Positions 23,581 through 31,917 of a stretch of 35,698 bases of DNA are shown here, piece after piece. Under the pieces are notes generated by a model. It searched no databases, had not been told where the DNA came from, and saw only the letters and a list, made by a program, of their open reading frames with translations. The number at the start of each line of letters is the position of its first letter. The first letter of the stretch is position 1. Source of the DNA: Treponema sp. (GTDB taxonomy: Bacteria > Spirochaetota > Spirochaetia > Treponematales > Breznakiellaceae); contig WRJO01000010.1 of NCBI GenBank assembly GCA_009778545.1, positions 1 through 35,698 of the forward strand, written 5' to 3'. Made by a program: the position numbers and the translations under genes.

Positions 23581-26500
23581 GCGTTACCAAAACCATCGTT
23601 TCGAGGCCCGTTACTTTTTTGGTTATTTTTCTTCTGCTTATCGGGCTGGGTTTTTTCGCCCTTTCAAAGCTCCCCATTGATCTGTACCCCGAGATCAACC
23701 CGCCGTACCTGGTAGTTTACACGACCTATGCCGGCGCAGGGCCGGAAGAGGTGGAACGATCCCTGACCCGCCCACTGGAAGCGGTGCTGTCGGGCGTCTC
23801 GGGTCTGGATATGATAACCTCCACTTCGTACAAAGGCTCCAGCCAGGTGGTGCTGCAGTTTATTTACGGCACCGACCTCGTAGACGCTACCAATTCGATT
23901 CGGGACGTGCTGGAGCGGGTGCGCGCCTACATTCCTCCCGATGCGGACACGCCGATGATCTTCAGATACGATCCGGCGATGATCCCCATCATGAGCCTGA
24001 TGCTGACGGGAAAACGGACGCCGGAAGAGCTGCGGGAGATAGCCGAGGATATCATTGTCCCCCGCATTGAGCAGACGCCCGGAGTCGCCACCGCATCGAT
24101 AAACGGTGGCAGGGAAAAGATCATCCGCATCGAGATTCCCCAGAACCGGCTTGAAGCCTACGGTCTGACGATAATGCAGATTCAGCAGATGCTCATGGTG
24201 CAGAACATGCAGGTTGCCGCAGGAACCATCGTTGAAGAGGGAATGTCCTACATCATTACCACGATGGGGCAGTTCAGGTCGCTGGACGATATCAGGCATA
24301 CCGTAGTCTCGTACCGGGGCGGCGGCTTTACCGGTATGAGCATAGAGTACCCCCGGCAGGTGTACCTGCGCGACCTTGCCAACGTATCCGTAGGCTTCCG
24401 CGACGAGACCAGTACGGCCTTTGTAAACGGCCAGCCTGCGGTGATTATGACGGTGCAGAAACAGAGCGGCAAGAATTCCGTGCAGACGGCAAAGGACCTT
24501 AACGTGCGCCTCGAAAGGCTGAAGAGGGAAATTCCGCCGGACATCGAAATAACCGAATTGTATAACAATACCAACATTATTCAGAATTCGCTGAACCAGG
24601 TTGTAGCCGCTGCGTACTCGGGCGGCCTGCTCGCCGTGCTGATACTCTTTCTGTTCCTTCGTTCGCTCAAACCCACTTTGATCATCGGGATAAGCATTCC
24701 CGTTTCGATCATCATTACCATAATGGTAATGTACTTCTTCGGGCTTACCCTCAACCTGATGACGATGGCGGGGCTGGTGCTGGGAATAGGGATGCTGGTC
24801 GACAACTCAATCGTCATTCTGGAAAATATTTACCACTACCGGGAAAAGGGGGCAAAGCTCAAGACGGCGGCGGTGCTTGGCACATCCGAAATGATCATCG
24901 CCATTACCGCTTCAACCATTACCACCCTCTGCGTGTTCCTCCCGCTTATTATGTTCCAGGGCCTTCTGGAAATGATCGGCGAGCTGCTTGCCGGCCTTGC
25001 GTTTACCGTTTTCATTTCGATGGCAATCTCGCTGTTCACCGCCATTTTTCTCGTGCCGGTGCTTTCCAGCCGCTTTTTTCCCCTGGAGACCCGCAAACAA
25101 AAACCCCTTCGCGGCATTCTGGCAAAAATCGACGGTAAATTTGAAGGGTTCTTTGTCTGGCTGGAAAACAAGTACCGAAGGGGAGTGGCAAGGATACTCA
25201 GGCGCAAAGCCATTGTCATTATTTTCCTGCTGCTTTTATTTGTGGGGAGCATATACATGATCCCGATAATCGGCTGGCAGTTCATGCCCCAGCAGGAAGA
25301 CGACAATGTAATCATTACGGCGACCCTTCCGGTGGGAACGCCGCTGCAGGAAACCGAGGCAATATTGAAATCGCTGCAGACGCTGGTTGAAGGAGAAATA
25401 TACGGGTATGAGCGGCTGATTATTCGAACCGGCGGTGGCGATTTTATGGGACTGGGCGTGGGCAGCGCCAGCAACACCGGTTCCCTGCGGATCAACCTGG
25501 TCAAATACAAAGACCGGGTAATGACCGCCAACCAGATGAAGGACATACTGCGGCCCCATTTCAACAACTTCCCCGGTGTTTCCTTTTCGTTCGAGGGCGG
25601 CATGGTTGCAACCATGCTGGGCGGCGGCGACGCGGTAGACATTGTCCTGCGTACCGAAGACCTTGAGAAGGGCAAGGCAATGGGGGAAAAGATCGCCGCC
25701 CTGCTTCGGGAGCGGCTTTCTGATGCCGTTACCGAGCCGCAGGTCGATTTGAAAGACGGCCTGCCCCAGATCGAGATCGCCCTTGACCGCGAGAAGATGT
25801 ATGCGCTGGGGCTGAACACCTATGCCATCGGCAATGAAATAAAGGCCTCGGTTGACGGTGTTGTCGCCACCCGCTATAAATCAGGCAAAAGGGATTACGA
25901 CGTTGTTTTGATCCTTGCCGAAGCGGATCGCAGCACCCGGCCCGCGCTGGACAGCATCTTTATTACCAGCCAGATAGCCGGCAGGGTTCCCCTGTCCAGC
26001 TTTGTGTATTACGAGGAGGGAACCGGCCCGCTGACGATCCGCCGCGAAAACCAGAGCCGCGTCATCCACATTACCGCGGCGGCAAAGCCCGGCACCAAGG
26101 CCAACGTGATACAGGCCAGGGTGGAGGCGCTCATCCAGGCCGAGATCCCCATTGAAGACGACGTAATAATCGATTTTGCGGGCGACAATGCCGAGATGGA
26201 ACGAATGTCGTCGCGCTTTGTCCTGATATGCGCCGTGGCAATATTCCTGGTGTTCGGCGTAATGGCAAGCCTTTTTGAATCGTTCCGCGATCCGTTCATC
26301 ATCATCTTTACGGTTCCGCTCTCGGTAATCGGCATTGTGGCGATGTATCTGATCACCGGCGCGATTTTCAACATACTCACCATCGTGGGCCTTTTGGTGC
26401 TGATCGGCATCATCGTCAACAACGGCATCGTGCTGGTTGACTACACCAACCTTCTTCGCAAGCGGGGCTATTCCCTGAACGAAGCCTGCATCGAAGCCGC

Positions 26501-26726
26501 CGGCAGCCGGCTGCGCCCGATCCTGATGACCACCCTCACCTCAATCCTCGGCCTGGTGCCGATGGCGTTTTTCCCCGGCGAAGGGTCGGAGATGGTGGCA
26601 CCCATCGGCATGACCGTCCTCGGCGGCCTTTCCATCGGCACGCTGATGACCCTGTTCCTCATGCCGTCAATGTACGCCGCAATTAATAAACGTTCCGCAG
26701 AGCGGGAAGCGCCGCTTGAAGATTAA
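23577..26726 (+). CDS. RND efflux transporter, inner-membrane pump (first copy)
   Basis: Proton-driven pump of the AcrB/MdtB superfamily, 1049 residues. The layout is the usual one: a first membrane helix (FLVIFLLLIGLGFFALSKLPIDLYPEINPP), a large periplasmic domain, six helices, a second periplasmic domain and a second helix group. The helix 4 motif is GIGMLVDNSIVILENIYHYRE, so the first of the two proton-relay aspartates is kept and the second is Asn, as in many non-proteobacterial pumps. Other marks are PGVATASINGGREKIIRIEI and IIVNNGIVLVDYTNLLRKRG. Start ATG overlaps the small ORF stop. The next pump gene is a close paralogue. Confidence 0.95.
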   Translation: MSVTKTIVSRPVTFLVIFLLLIGLGFFALSKLPIDLYPEINPPYLVVYTTYAGAGPEEVERSLTRPLEAVLSGVSGLDMITSTSYKGSSQVVLQFIYGTDLVDATNSIRDVLERVRAYIPPDADTPMIFRYDPAMIPIMSLMLTGKRTPEELREIAEDIIVPRIEQTPGVATASINGGREKIIRIEIPQNRLEAYGLTIMQIQQMLMVQNMQVAAGTIVEEGMSYIITTMGQFRSLDDIRHTVVSYRGGGFTGMSIEYPRQVYLRDLANVSVGFRDETSTAFVNGQPAVIMTVQKQSGKNSVQTAKDLNVRLERLKREIPPDIEITELYNNTNIIQNSLNQVVAAAYSGGLLAVLILFLFLRSLKPTLIIGISIPVSIIITIMVMYFFGLTLNLMTMAGLVLGIGMLVDNSIVILENIYHYREKGAKLKTAAVLGTSEMIIAITASTITTLCVFLPLIMFQGLLEMIGELLAGLAFTVFISMAISLFTAIFLVPVLSSRFFPLETRKQKPLRGILAKIDGKFEGFFVWLENKYRRGVARILRRKAIVIIFLLLLFVGSIYMIPIIGWQFMPQQEDDNVIITATLPVGTPLQETEAILKSLQTLVEGEIYGYERLIIRTGGGDFMGLGVGSASNTGSLRINLVKYKDRVMTANQMKDILRPHFNNFPGVSFSFEGGMVATMLGGGDAVDIVLRTEDLEKGKAMGEKIAALLRERLSDAVTEPQVDLKDGLPQIEIALDREKMYALGLNTYAIGNEIKASVDGVVATRYKSGKRDYDVVLILAEADRSTRPALDSIFITSQIAGRVPLSSFVYYEEGTGPLTIRRENQSRVIHITAAAKPGTKANVIQARVEALIQAEIPIEDDVIIDFAGDNAEMERMSSRFVLICAVAIFLVFGVMASLFESFRDPFIIIFTVPLSVIGIVAMYLITGAIFNILTIVGLLVLIGIIVNNGIVLVDYTNLLRKRGYSLNEACIEAAGSRLRPILMTTLTSILGLVPMAFFPGEGSEMVAPIGMTVLGGLSIGTLMTLFLMPSMYAAINKRSAEREAPLED

Positions 26727-26736
26727 GGAGGTAAAA

Positions 26737-26814
26737 ATGGAGGTTTGTTTAGTGTTTGTTGCAGTGATCCGGCCGCCGGGCAGGGCGGCTGGATGTTCCG
26801 GGAGGCTGGCATGA
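26737..26814 (+). CDS. 25-codon small ORF coupled to second RND gene
   Basis: ATG 26737 to TGA 26812-26814 encodes 25 residues (MEVCLVFVAVIRPPG... ending GRLA) with Cys at 4 and 20. A full nine-base Shine-Dalgarno, TAAGGAGGT (26724-26732), whose TAA is the stop of the first pump gene, lies at ideal distance before its ATG. This is the strongest ribosome site in the operon. The TGA overlaps the ATG of the second RND gene at 26811 (ATGA). Length equals that of the small ORF before the first RND gene, with RAA at 16-18 and RL at 23-24 shared. Function unknown. Confidence 0.62.
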   Translation: MEVCLVFVAVIRPPGRAAGCSGRLA

Positions 26815-29800
26815 GTATGGCTAAAGCCGTCGTTTCGCGGCCAACCACGACATTCATCATTTTTGCCCTGCTTATCGGTCTTGGATTTTTTGCCATGGCA
26901 AACCTCCCCATCGATCTGTACCCCGAGATCAACCCGCCGTTCCTGGTGGTATTTACCTCCTACCCCGGCGCAGGGCCGGAAGAAGTTGAACGAAACGTAA
27001 CCCGCCGCCTGGAGGCGGTGCTGTCGGGCGCTTCGGGCATGGAAAAAATCACCTCCACATCGTCCAAAGGTTCCAGCATGGTGGTGCTGCAGTTTACCTT
27101 CGGCACCGACCTTGTGGACGCTACCAATTCCATCCGCGACTCGCTGGAACGCATCCGCAACTACCTTCCCACCGACGCCGACACGCCGCTGATTATCAGA
27201 TTCGATCCGGCGATGATGCCCATCATGAGCCTGATGATAACGGGCAACCGCACGCCCGAAGAATTGCGCGAAATTGCCGAAGACACGATCGTCCCCCGCA
27301 TTGAGCAGACGCCCGGAGTCGCCACCGCCTCGGTTAACGGGGGCAGGGAAAAAATTATCCGCATCGAGATTCCCCAGAGCCGGCTCGAAGCCTACGGCCT
27401 TACGGTTACGCAGATACAGCAGATGCTCATGGTGCAGAACATGCAGGTTTCTGCGGGAACCATCGTCGAAGAGGGGATGTCCTACATCCTTACCACGATG
27501 GGAGAGTATTCCTCGCTGGACGAAATCAGGAACACCGTTATCTCGTACAAGGGCGGCGGCTTTACCGGAGTGGAAATTGAATCTCCCATCCAGGTGAAAC
27601 TGCGCGATCTGGCAAGCGTTTTTGACGGCTACCGCGACGAGACCAGCACGGTGTACATAAACGGCCAGCCGGCGGTGATGATGATGGTCCAGAAGCAGAG
27701 CGGCAAAAATTCCGTGCAGACGGCAAAGGACCTCCGCGTGCGGCTCAAAAGGCTCACGACGGAAATTCCGCCGGATATTAAAATGACCGAGCTGTTCAAC
27801 ACCACCGACATTATCGAAAATTCGCTTAACCAGGTAATCTCCACTGCGTACTCGGGCGGTTTGCTTGCGATACTGATCCTGTTTATTTTCCTCCGATCCC
27901 TCAAGCCCACCCTGATCATCGGAATCAGCATCCCCGTGTCGATCATCATCACCATGATGCTGATGTACTTCTTCGGGCTTACCCTCAATCTAATGACGAT
28001 GGCGGGGCTTGTTTTGGGAATAGGGATGCTGGTCGACAACTCTATCGTCATCCTGGAAAATATTTACCACTATCGGGAAAAGGGGGCAAAGCTCACCACC
28101 GCGTCGGTGCTCGGCACGTCCGAAATGGTCGTCGCCATTGCCGCCTCTACCGTTACCACACTGTGCGTGTTCCTCCCGCTGGTGATGTTCAAGGGCCTTC
28201 TGGAAATGGCCGGGGAGCTTTTTGCCGGCCTTGCGTTTACCGTCGTCATATCGCTGGCGATCTCGCTGTTCACTGCCGTATTTCTCGTGCCGGTGCTTTC
28301 CAGCCACTACCTGCCCCTGGTAACGCGCAAACAAAAACCACTCGAAGGGCCCCTGAAAAATATCGACAGAAAATTTGAAGGTTTCTTTATCTGGCTGGAA
28401 AATAATTACCGGCGGGGGGTACGCTACGTGCTCAGGCACAAGGCTGCTGTAATCCTGATCCTGTTCCTCATGTTCGCCGGAAGCATTGTTCTGGTACCCA
28501 TAATCGGCTGGGAGTTTATGCCCCAGCAGGAAGACGACAATGTAAGCATATCGGCGACTCTTCCGGTGGGGACGCCCCTGCAGGAAACCGAGGCGGTTTT
28601 GAAACGGCTGCAGGTGCTGGTTGAAAAGGAAATTACCGAATACAAGCGGCTTGTCCTGCGTACCGGCGGCGGCGGCTTTATGGGCATGGGATCGGGCAGC
28701 GCCAGCAATTCGGGTTCGCTGCGGATCAACCTGGTCGACTATAAAGACCGGACGATGAGCGCCAATGAGATCAAGGATCTGCTGCGGCCCCACTTTAACG
28801 ACTTCCCCGGCGTTTCGTTTTCTTTCAGCAGCGGTTTTGGGGGCGCAATGATGGGCGGCGGCAACGCCGTAGACATAACCCTGCGTACCGAAGATCTGGG
28901 GAAGGGCAAGGTAATGGCGGAAAGGATCGCCGCCCTGCTGAAGGAAAAGCTTTCCGATGTCGTTACCGAGCCGCAGGTCGATTTGAAAGACGGCCTGCCC
29001 CAGATCGAGATCGTCCTTGACCGCGAAAGGATGTACGCGCTGGGGCTGAACACCTACACCGTGGGCAACGAGATAAAGGCGGCGGTAGACGGGATCACCG
29101 CCACCCGGTTCAAATCCGGCGGAAAGGATCACGACGTGATCCTTATCCTTGCCGAAGCGGATCGCAGCACGCGGCCCGCGCTGGATCATATCTTTCTGAA
29201 CAGCCAGATGTCCGGCAGGGTTCCCCTTTCCAGCTTTGTGCATTACCAGGAGGGAACCGGCCCGCTGACGATCAGCCGGGAAAACCAGAGCCGCGTCATC
29301 CACGTTACCGCCGGGGCAAAGCCCGGAACAAAAACCAACACGCTGCAGGCCCGGGTGGAGCATCTGGTCAAGGCGGAGATCCCCATCGAAGACGACGTGA
29401 TCATCGAATACGGCGGCGCAAATGCCGATATGCTGAAAATGTTCAGGCGTTTTGTTCTGATCTGCATCGTGGCGATCTTCCTCGTGTTCGGCGTAATGGC
29501 CAGCCTCTTTGAATCGTTCCGCGATCCGTTCATCATCATATTTACGATTCCGCTTTCGATGATCGGCATTGTGGCGATCTACCTGATAACCGGCACTATC
29601 TTTAACGTGCTCACCGCCGTCGGCCTGTTGGTGCTGATCGGCGTAATCGTCAACAACGGCATCGTGCTGGTTGACTATACGAACCTTTTGTGCAAGCGGG
29701 GCTATTCCCTGAACGAAGCCTGCGTCGAAGCCGCCGGAAACCGCCTGCGCCCGATCCTGATGACCACCCTTACCACGATTCTTGGGCTGGTGCCGATGGC

Positions 29801-30062
29801 GTTCTTCCCCGGCGAAGGGTCGGAACTGGTAGCGCCCATCGGCAAAACCGTCCTCGGCGGCCTTTCTTTCGGCACGCTGATGACCCTGTTCCTCATGCCG
29901 ACCGTGTATGCGATTTTCCACAGAAGGTCCGAGGCCCGCGCCGCCCGCGCCCATGCGCGGCGCGAAATGATTGCCGCCGGCGAGGGCGGCCGCGCCAGAC
30001 AGAAAAAACCCCAGAGCGATATTTTTGCGACACAATCAGGAGGAGACCATGATACGCATTGA
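26811..30062 (+). CDS. RND efflux transporter, inner-membrane pump (second copy)
   Basis: Paralogue of the preceding pump, 1083 residues, with long identical stretches (for example around LGIGMLVDNSIVILENIYHY and VNNGIVLVDYTNL) and highly similar DNA. Domain order is the same. It differs by a basic, Ala/Arg-rich C-terminal tail (about the last 40 residues: RSEARAARAHARREM...). The start is taken as ATG 26811, which follows GGGAGG and overlaps the small ORF stop; ATG 26817 is an alternative, and an upstream TTG at 26745 is not supported. One adaptor and one TolC serve two pumps, as in MdtBC, so a heterotrimer is plausible. Its 3' end overlaps the PII-like gene by 14 bp. Confidence 0.94.
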   Translation: MSMAKAVVSRPTTTFIIFALLIGLGFFAMANLPIDLYPEINPPFLVVFTSYPGAGPEEVERNVTRRLEAVLSGASGMEKITSTSSKGSSMVVLQFTFGTDLVDATNSIRDSLERIRNYLPTDADTPLIIRFDPAMMPIMSLMITGNRTPEELREIAEDTIVPRIEQTPGVATASVNGGREKIIRIEIPQSRLEAYGLTVTQIQQMLMVQNMQVSAGTIVEEGMSYILTTMGEYSSLDEIRNTVISYKGGGFTGVEIESPIQVKLRDLASVFDGYRDETSTVYINGQPAVMMMVQKQSGKNSVQTAKDLRVRLKRLTTEIPPDIKMTELFNTTDIIENSLNQVISTAYSGGLLAILILFIFLRSLKPTLIIGISIPVSIIITMMLMYFFGLTLNLMTMAGLVLGIGMLVDNSIVILENIYHYREKGAKLTTASVLGTSEMVVAIAASTVTTLCVFLPLVMFKGLLEMAGELFAGLAFTVVISLAISLFTAVFLVPVLSSHYLPLVTRKQKPLEGPLKNIDRKFEGFFIWLENNYRRGVRYVLRHKAAVILILFLMFAGSIVLVPIIGWEFMPQQEDDNVSISATLPVGTPLQETEAVLKRLQVLVEKEITEYKRLVLRTGGGGFMGMGSGSASNSGSLRINLVDYKDRTMSANEIKDLLRPHFNDFPGVSFSFSSGFGGAMMGGGNAVDITLRTEDLGKGKVMAERIAALLKEKLSDVVTEPQVDLKDGLPQIEIVLDRERMYALGLNTYTVGNEIKAAVDGITATRFKSGGKDHDVILILAEADRSTRPALDHIFLNSQMSGRVPLSSFVHYQEGTGPLTISRENQSRVIHVTAGAKPGTKTNTLQARVEHLVKAEIPIEDDVIIEYGGANADMLKMFRRFVLICIVAIFLVFGVMASLFESFRDPFIIIFTIPLSMIGIVAIYLITGTIFNVLTAVGLLVLIGVIVNNGIVLVDYTNLLCKRGYSLNEACVEAAGNRLRPILMTTLTTILGLVPMAFFPGEGSELVAPIGKTVLGGLSFGTLMTLFLMPTVYAIFHRRSEARAARAHARREMIAAGEGGRARQKKPQSDIFATQSGGDHDTH

Positions 30063-30411
30063 AATAATTGCCAACCACTCGGTTGAAGAAAACATCCTGG
30101 AGGCGCTTGCCAAAGAAAACGCCGGAAAGTATTACACCAAATATCCCGGCATCCTGGGAGTCGGTTCTGCCGGCCCACGCATGGGCGACGCCATATGGCC
30201 GGAAGAAAATTTCGCCCTGGTGATCTGGTGCGAGAGGGACGAGGCGGTTGCCGTCAAGCGGGCTGTCGCAAAAGTGAAGGAAAAATTTCCCGGCGAGGGG
30301 ATCAAAATGTTCATCCTGTCGTCCGCATCGTCGTCAGCGCCCGCTGCTTCACCGGGCGGGGAACACAAGCCGCCTCCGGTACACCTTGGCCCTGTGGGAG
30401 AAAATATCTGA
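30049..30411 (+). CDS. Small PII-like protein associated with the RND pump
   Basis: A 120-residue protein starting at ATG 30049 after AGGAGGAG. About 90 residues look like a ferredoxin-like PII-type fold (MIRIEIIANHSVEENILEAL, GSAGPRMGDAIWPEENFALVIWC, AVAKVKEKFPGEGIKMFIL). A Ser/Pro-rich tail follows. Similar small PII-like proteins sit at the end of RND gene sets in other phyla; I recall the name PG0541 family transporter-associated protein, and DUF3240 next to CzcA is a parallel. It starts inside the end of the second pump gene, so translation is tied to it. Likely a sensor or regulator of pump activity; ligand unknown. Confidence 0.72.
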   Translation: MIRIEIIANHSVEENILEALAKENAGKYYTKYPGILGVGSAGPRMGDAIWPEENFALVIWCERDEAVAVKRAVAKVKEKFPGEGIKMFILSSASSSAPAASPGGEHKPPPVHLGPVGENI

Positions 30412-30425
30412 GCGGGGGATGTTTC

Positions 30426-31202
30426 CTACCGTAGCTCGGAATCCATCTTGCCCTGCAGGTTCTGCTGGATGTATTTGCGGATTCTGGTGCGGACATCGGG
30501 GTCGATCCGCTGGGTAAAGAGAACGACGTAAATTTTTTCCTTGCCGTCCATGCGCGAGCCGATGACGATGCCTTCTACTTTTAGCAGGTTGCTCTGAAGC
30601 TTTACCTGTATGTCCTTGAACAGGCTGTTCCTTTCTATATCGGGATTGCCGCTCAGGGTGCAGGAAACGCCGACGACGCTGATATCCTTAATCTGACCGT
30701 TTACGAACATTCCGTTCAGCGGCAGGTTTACCGTGGCATTGGTTTCGTGTTCGGTAGTGGCGCGGATGTATTTTCGACGGCCTTTTGCGTCCACCGTTTT
30801 CAGAACTTCCATGATGTGGGTAACGGCTTTGTCCAGATCGGACTTGAGCACGGTATAGCCGCAGGGAATCTTGTTTGCCATAAGGTATTTGCGCTTGACC
30901 AGTTCGTCGTCGTTGGCGGTGACTATGCCGAGGGAAACTCCTTTGGTTTCCTGCGCGTTCATAATTTCGGTAATCCAGGAATCCCATTCTTTTTCGGTCA
31001 TATGCTCGTTGATATCCACAAAAACCACAGAATCGGGGTATTTTCTCAGCACCCGCCGGAGCGTATCCTTGTCTTTGGCGATGTACACCTCGAATTCCTG
31101 CTGCGTCAGCTCCGATACAACCCGGTTTTGGACGACGGCAGTGGGGTACAGGAAGAAGATTTTTTTCCCCAGAATGTCTGAAGCGATGCCAGCGTTACTC
31201 AT
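30426..31202 (-). CDS. CheY-like pseudo-receiver with PilZ (c-di-GMP-binding) domain
   Basis: A 258-residue protein. The first 120 residues look like a receiver fold (KKIFFLYPTAVVQNRVVSEL, DSVVFVDINEHMTEKEW, SLGIVTAND). The C-terminal part is a PilZ domain with RRKYIRA (RxxxR) and DISVVG (DxSxxG), the two motifs that hold cyclic di-GMP. In spirochaetes such proteins are linked to motility and surface behaviour. The ATG at 31202 gives the natural start. A longer reading from 31541 runs antisense through the MBL gene with an unnatural Arg/Pro/His-rich sequence and is rejected. It converges on the PII-like gene with a 14-bp gap. Confidence 0.85.
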   Translation of the reverse strand: MSNAGIASDILGKKIFFLYPTAVVQNRVVSELTQQEFEVYIAKDKDTLRRVLRKYPDSVVFVDINEHMTEKEWDSWITEIMNAQETKGVSLGIVTANDDELVKRKYLMANKIPCGYTVLKSDLDKAVTHIMEVLKTVDAKGRRKYIRATTEHETNATVNLPLNGMFVNGQIKDISVVGVSCTLSGNPDIERNSLFKDIQVKLQSNLLKVEGIVIGSRMDGKEKIYVVLFTQRIDPDVRTRIRKYIQQNLQGKMDSELR

Positions 31203-31228
31203 AGTTTCATTATAATCAAACTGCCTGT

Positions 31229-31903
31229 TTAGGGCAACATTCCGCGGGCGGCTTCCTGGGCGATGGTGGTGGCGGGGCCGTGGCCGGGGCATACCTGGAT
31301 GCTGCCGTCCATCGCAAAGAGCCGCTTCAGGCTGGCGAAGAGCTCTTCCTCGCTGCCGCCGGGAAGGTCGGTGCGGCCGTAGTCGCCGCAGAACAGGGTG
31401 TCCCCGCTGAACAGAATCCCCGCCGCCTTGTCCCATAGGCCGATGCTGCCGGGGGTGTGGCCGCTCAGGTGCAGCACGGTAAAGGGGCCGATGCTGTCGC
31501 CTTCGGCAAGGGTCTTGTCCGGCGGCGGCATCTCTTCCCACAGCGAGTCGAGGTACGCCGTGGTGCCGGCGGCGATCTTCATGCTGGCAGAATGGGCATT
31601 GTAGGAATCCCGCCCCAGGTATTGGGCATCGGCGGCGTGGATGGCAAGCTCGGGGCCTGCGCCGCCTTCCGCCCGTTTGCGGTATTCGGCGGCAAGGGTT
31701 GGCACTGCGGCGATATGGTCAAAATGCCCGTGGGTAAGTAGAATGTACGCAGGGACAAGCTGGAGCTTGTCGAGGGAGGCGATGATGCGGCCGCCTTCCT
31801 CGCCCGGGTCGATCACCGCGCAATAGCCGGGACGCCCTTCCAGCGGGTATATCCAGCAGTTGGTGGCAATATCCCCGACTGTGATACTGTAAATTTTCTG
31901 CAT
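31229..31903 (-). CDS. MBL-fold metallo-hydrolase (glyoxalase II-like)
   Basis: A 224-residue metallo-beta-lactamase-fold hydrolase of the YcbL/GloB-like group, cytoplasmic, probably acting on thioesters. Metal ligands are visible in LLTHGHFDHIA (HxHxDH), HLSGHTPGSIGLW, LFSGDTLFCGDYGRTDLPGG and CPGHGPATTI. It lacks the C-terminal domain of true hydroxyacylglutathione hydrolases. The ATG has no Shine-Dalgarno: the bases before it read CCTCC, because the opposite strand there carries the ribosome site of the divergent gene. The PilZ gene follows 26 bp downstream on the same strand, so the two may be one transcript. Confidence 0.92.
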   Translation of the reverse strand: MQKIYSITVGDIATNCWIYPLEGRPGYCAVIDPGEEGGRIIASLDKLQLVPAYILLTHGHFDHIAAVPTLAAEYRKRAEGGAGPELAIHAADAQYLGRDSYNAHSASMKIAAGTTAYLDSLWEEMPPPDKTLAEGDSIGPFTVLHLSGHTPGSIGLWDKAAGILFSGDTLFCGDYGRTDLPGGSEEELFASLKRLFAMDGSIQVCPGHGPATTIAQEAARGMLP

Positions 31904-31917
31904 GGAGGAATAATACC

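Noticed and set aside
27990-30035. 681-residue minus-strand open frame
   Set aside because: Antisense shadow of the second RND gene; His/Gln/Arg-rich composition is typical of the reverse frame of GC-biased coding DNA.
31203-31541. N-terminal extension of the PilZ protein to 31541
   Set aside because: The added residues are Arg/Pro/His-rich and antisense to the MBL gene's conserved region; ATG 31202 starts a sensible protein.
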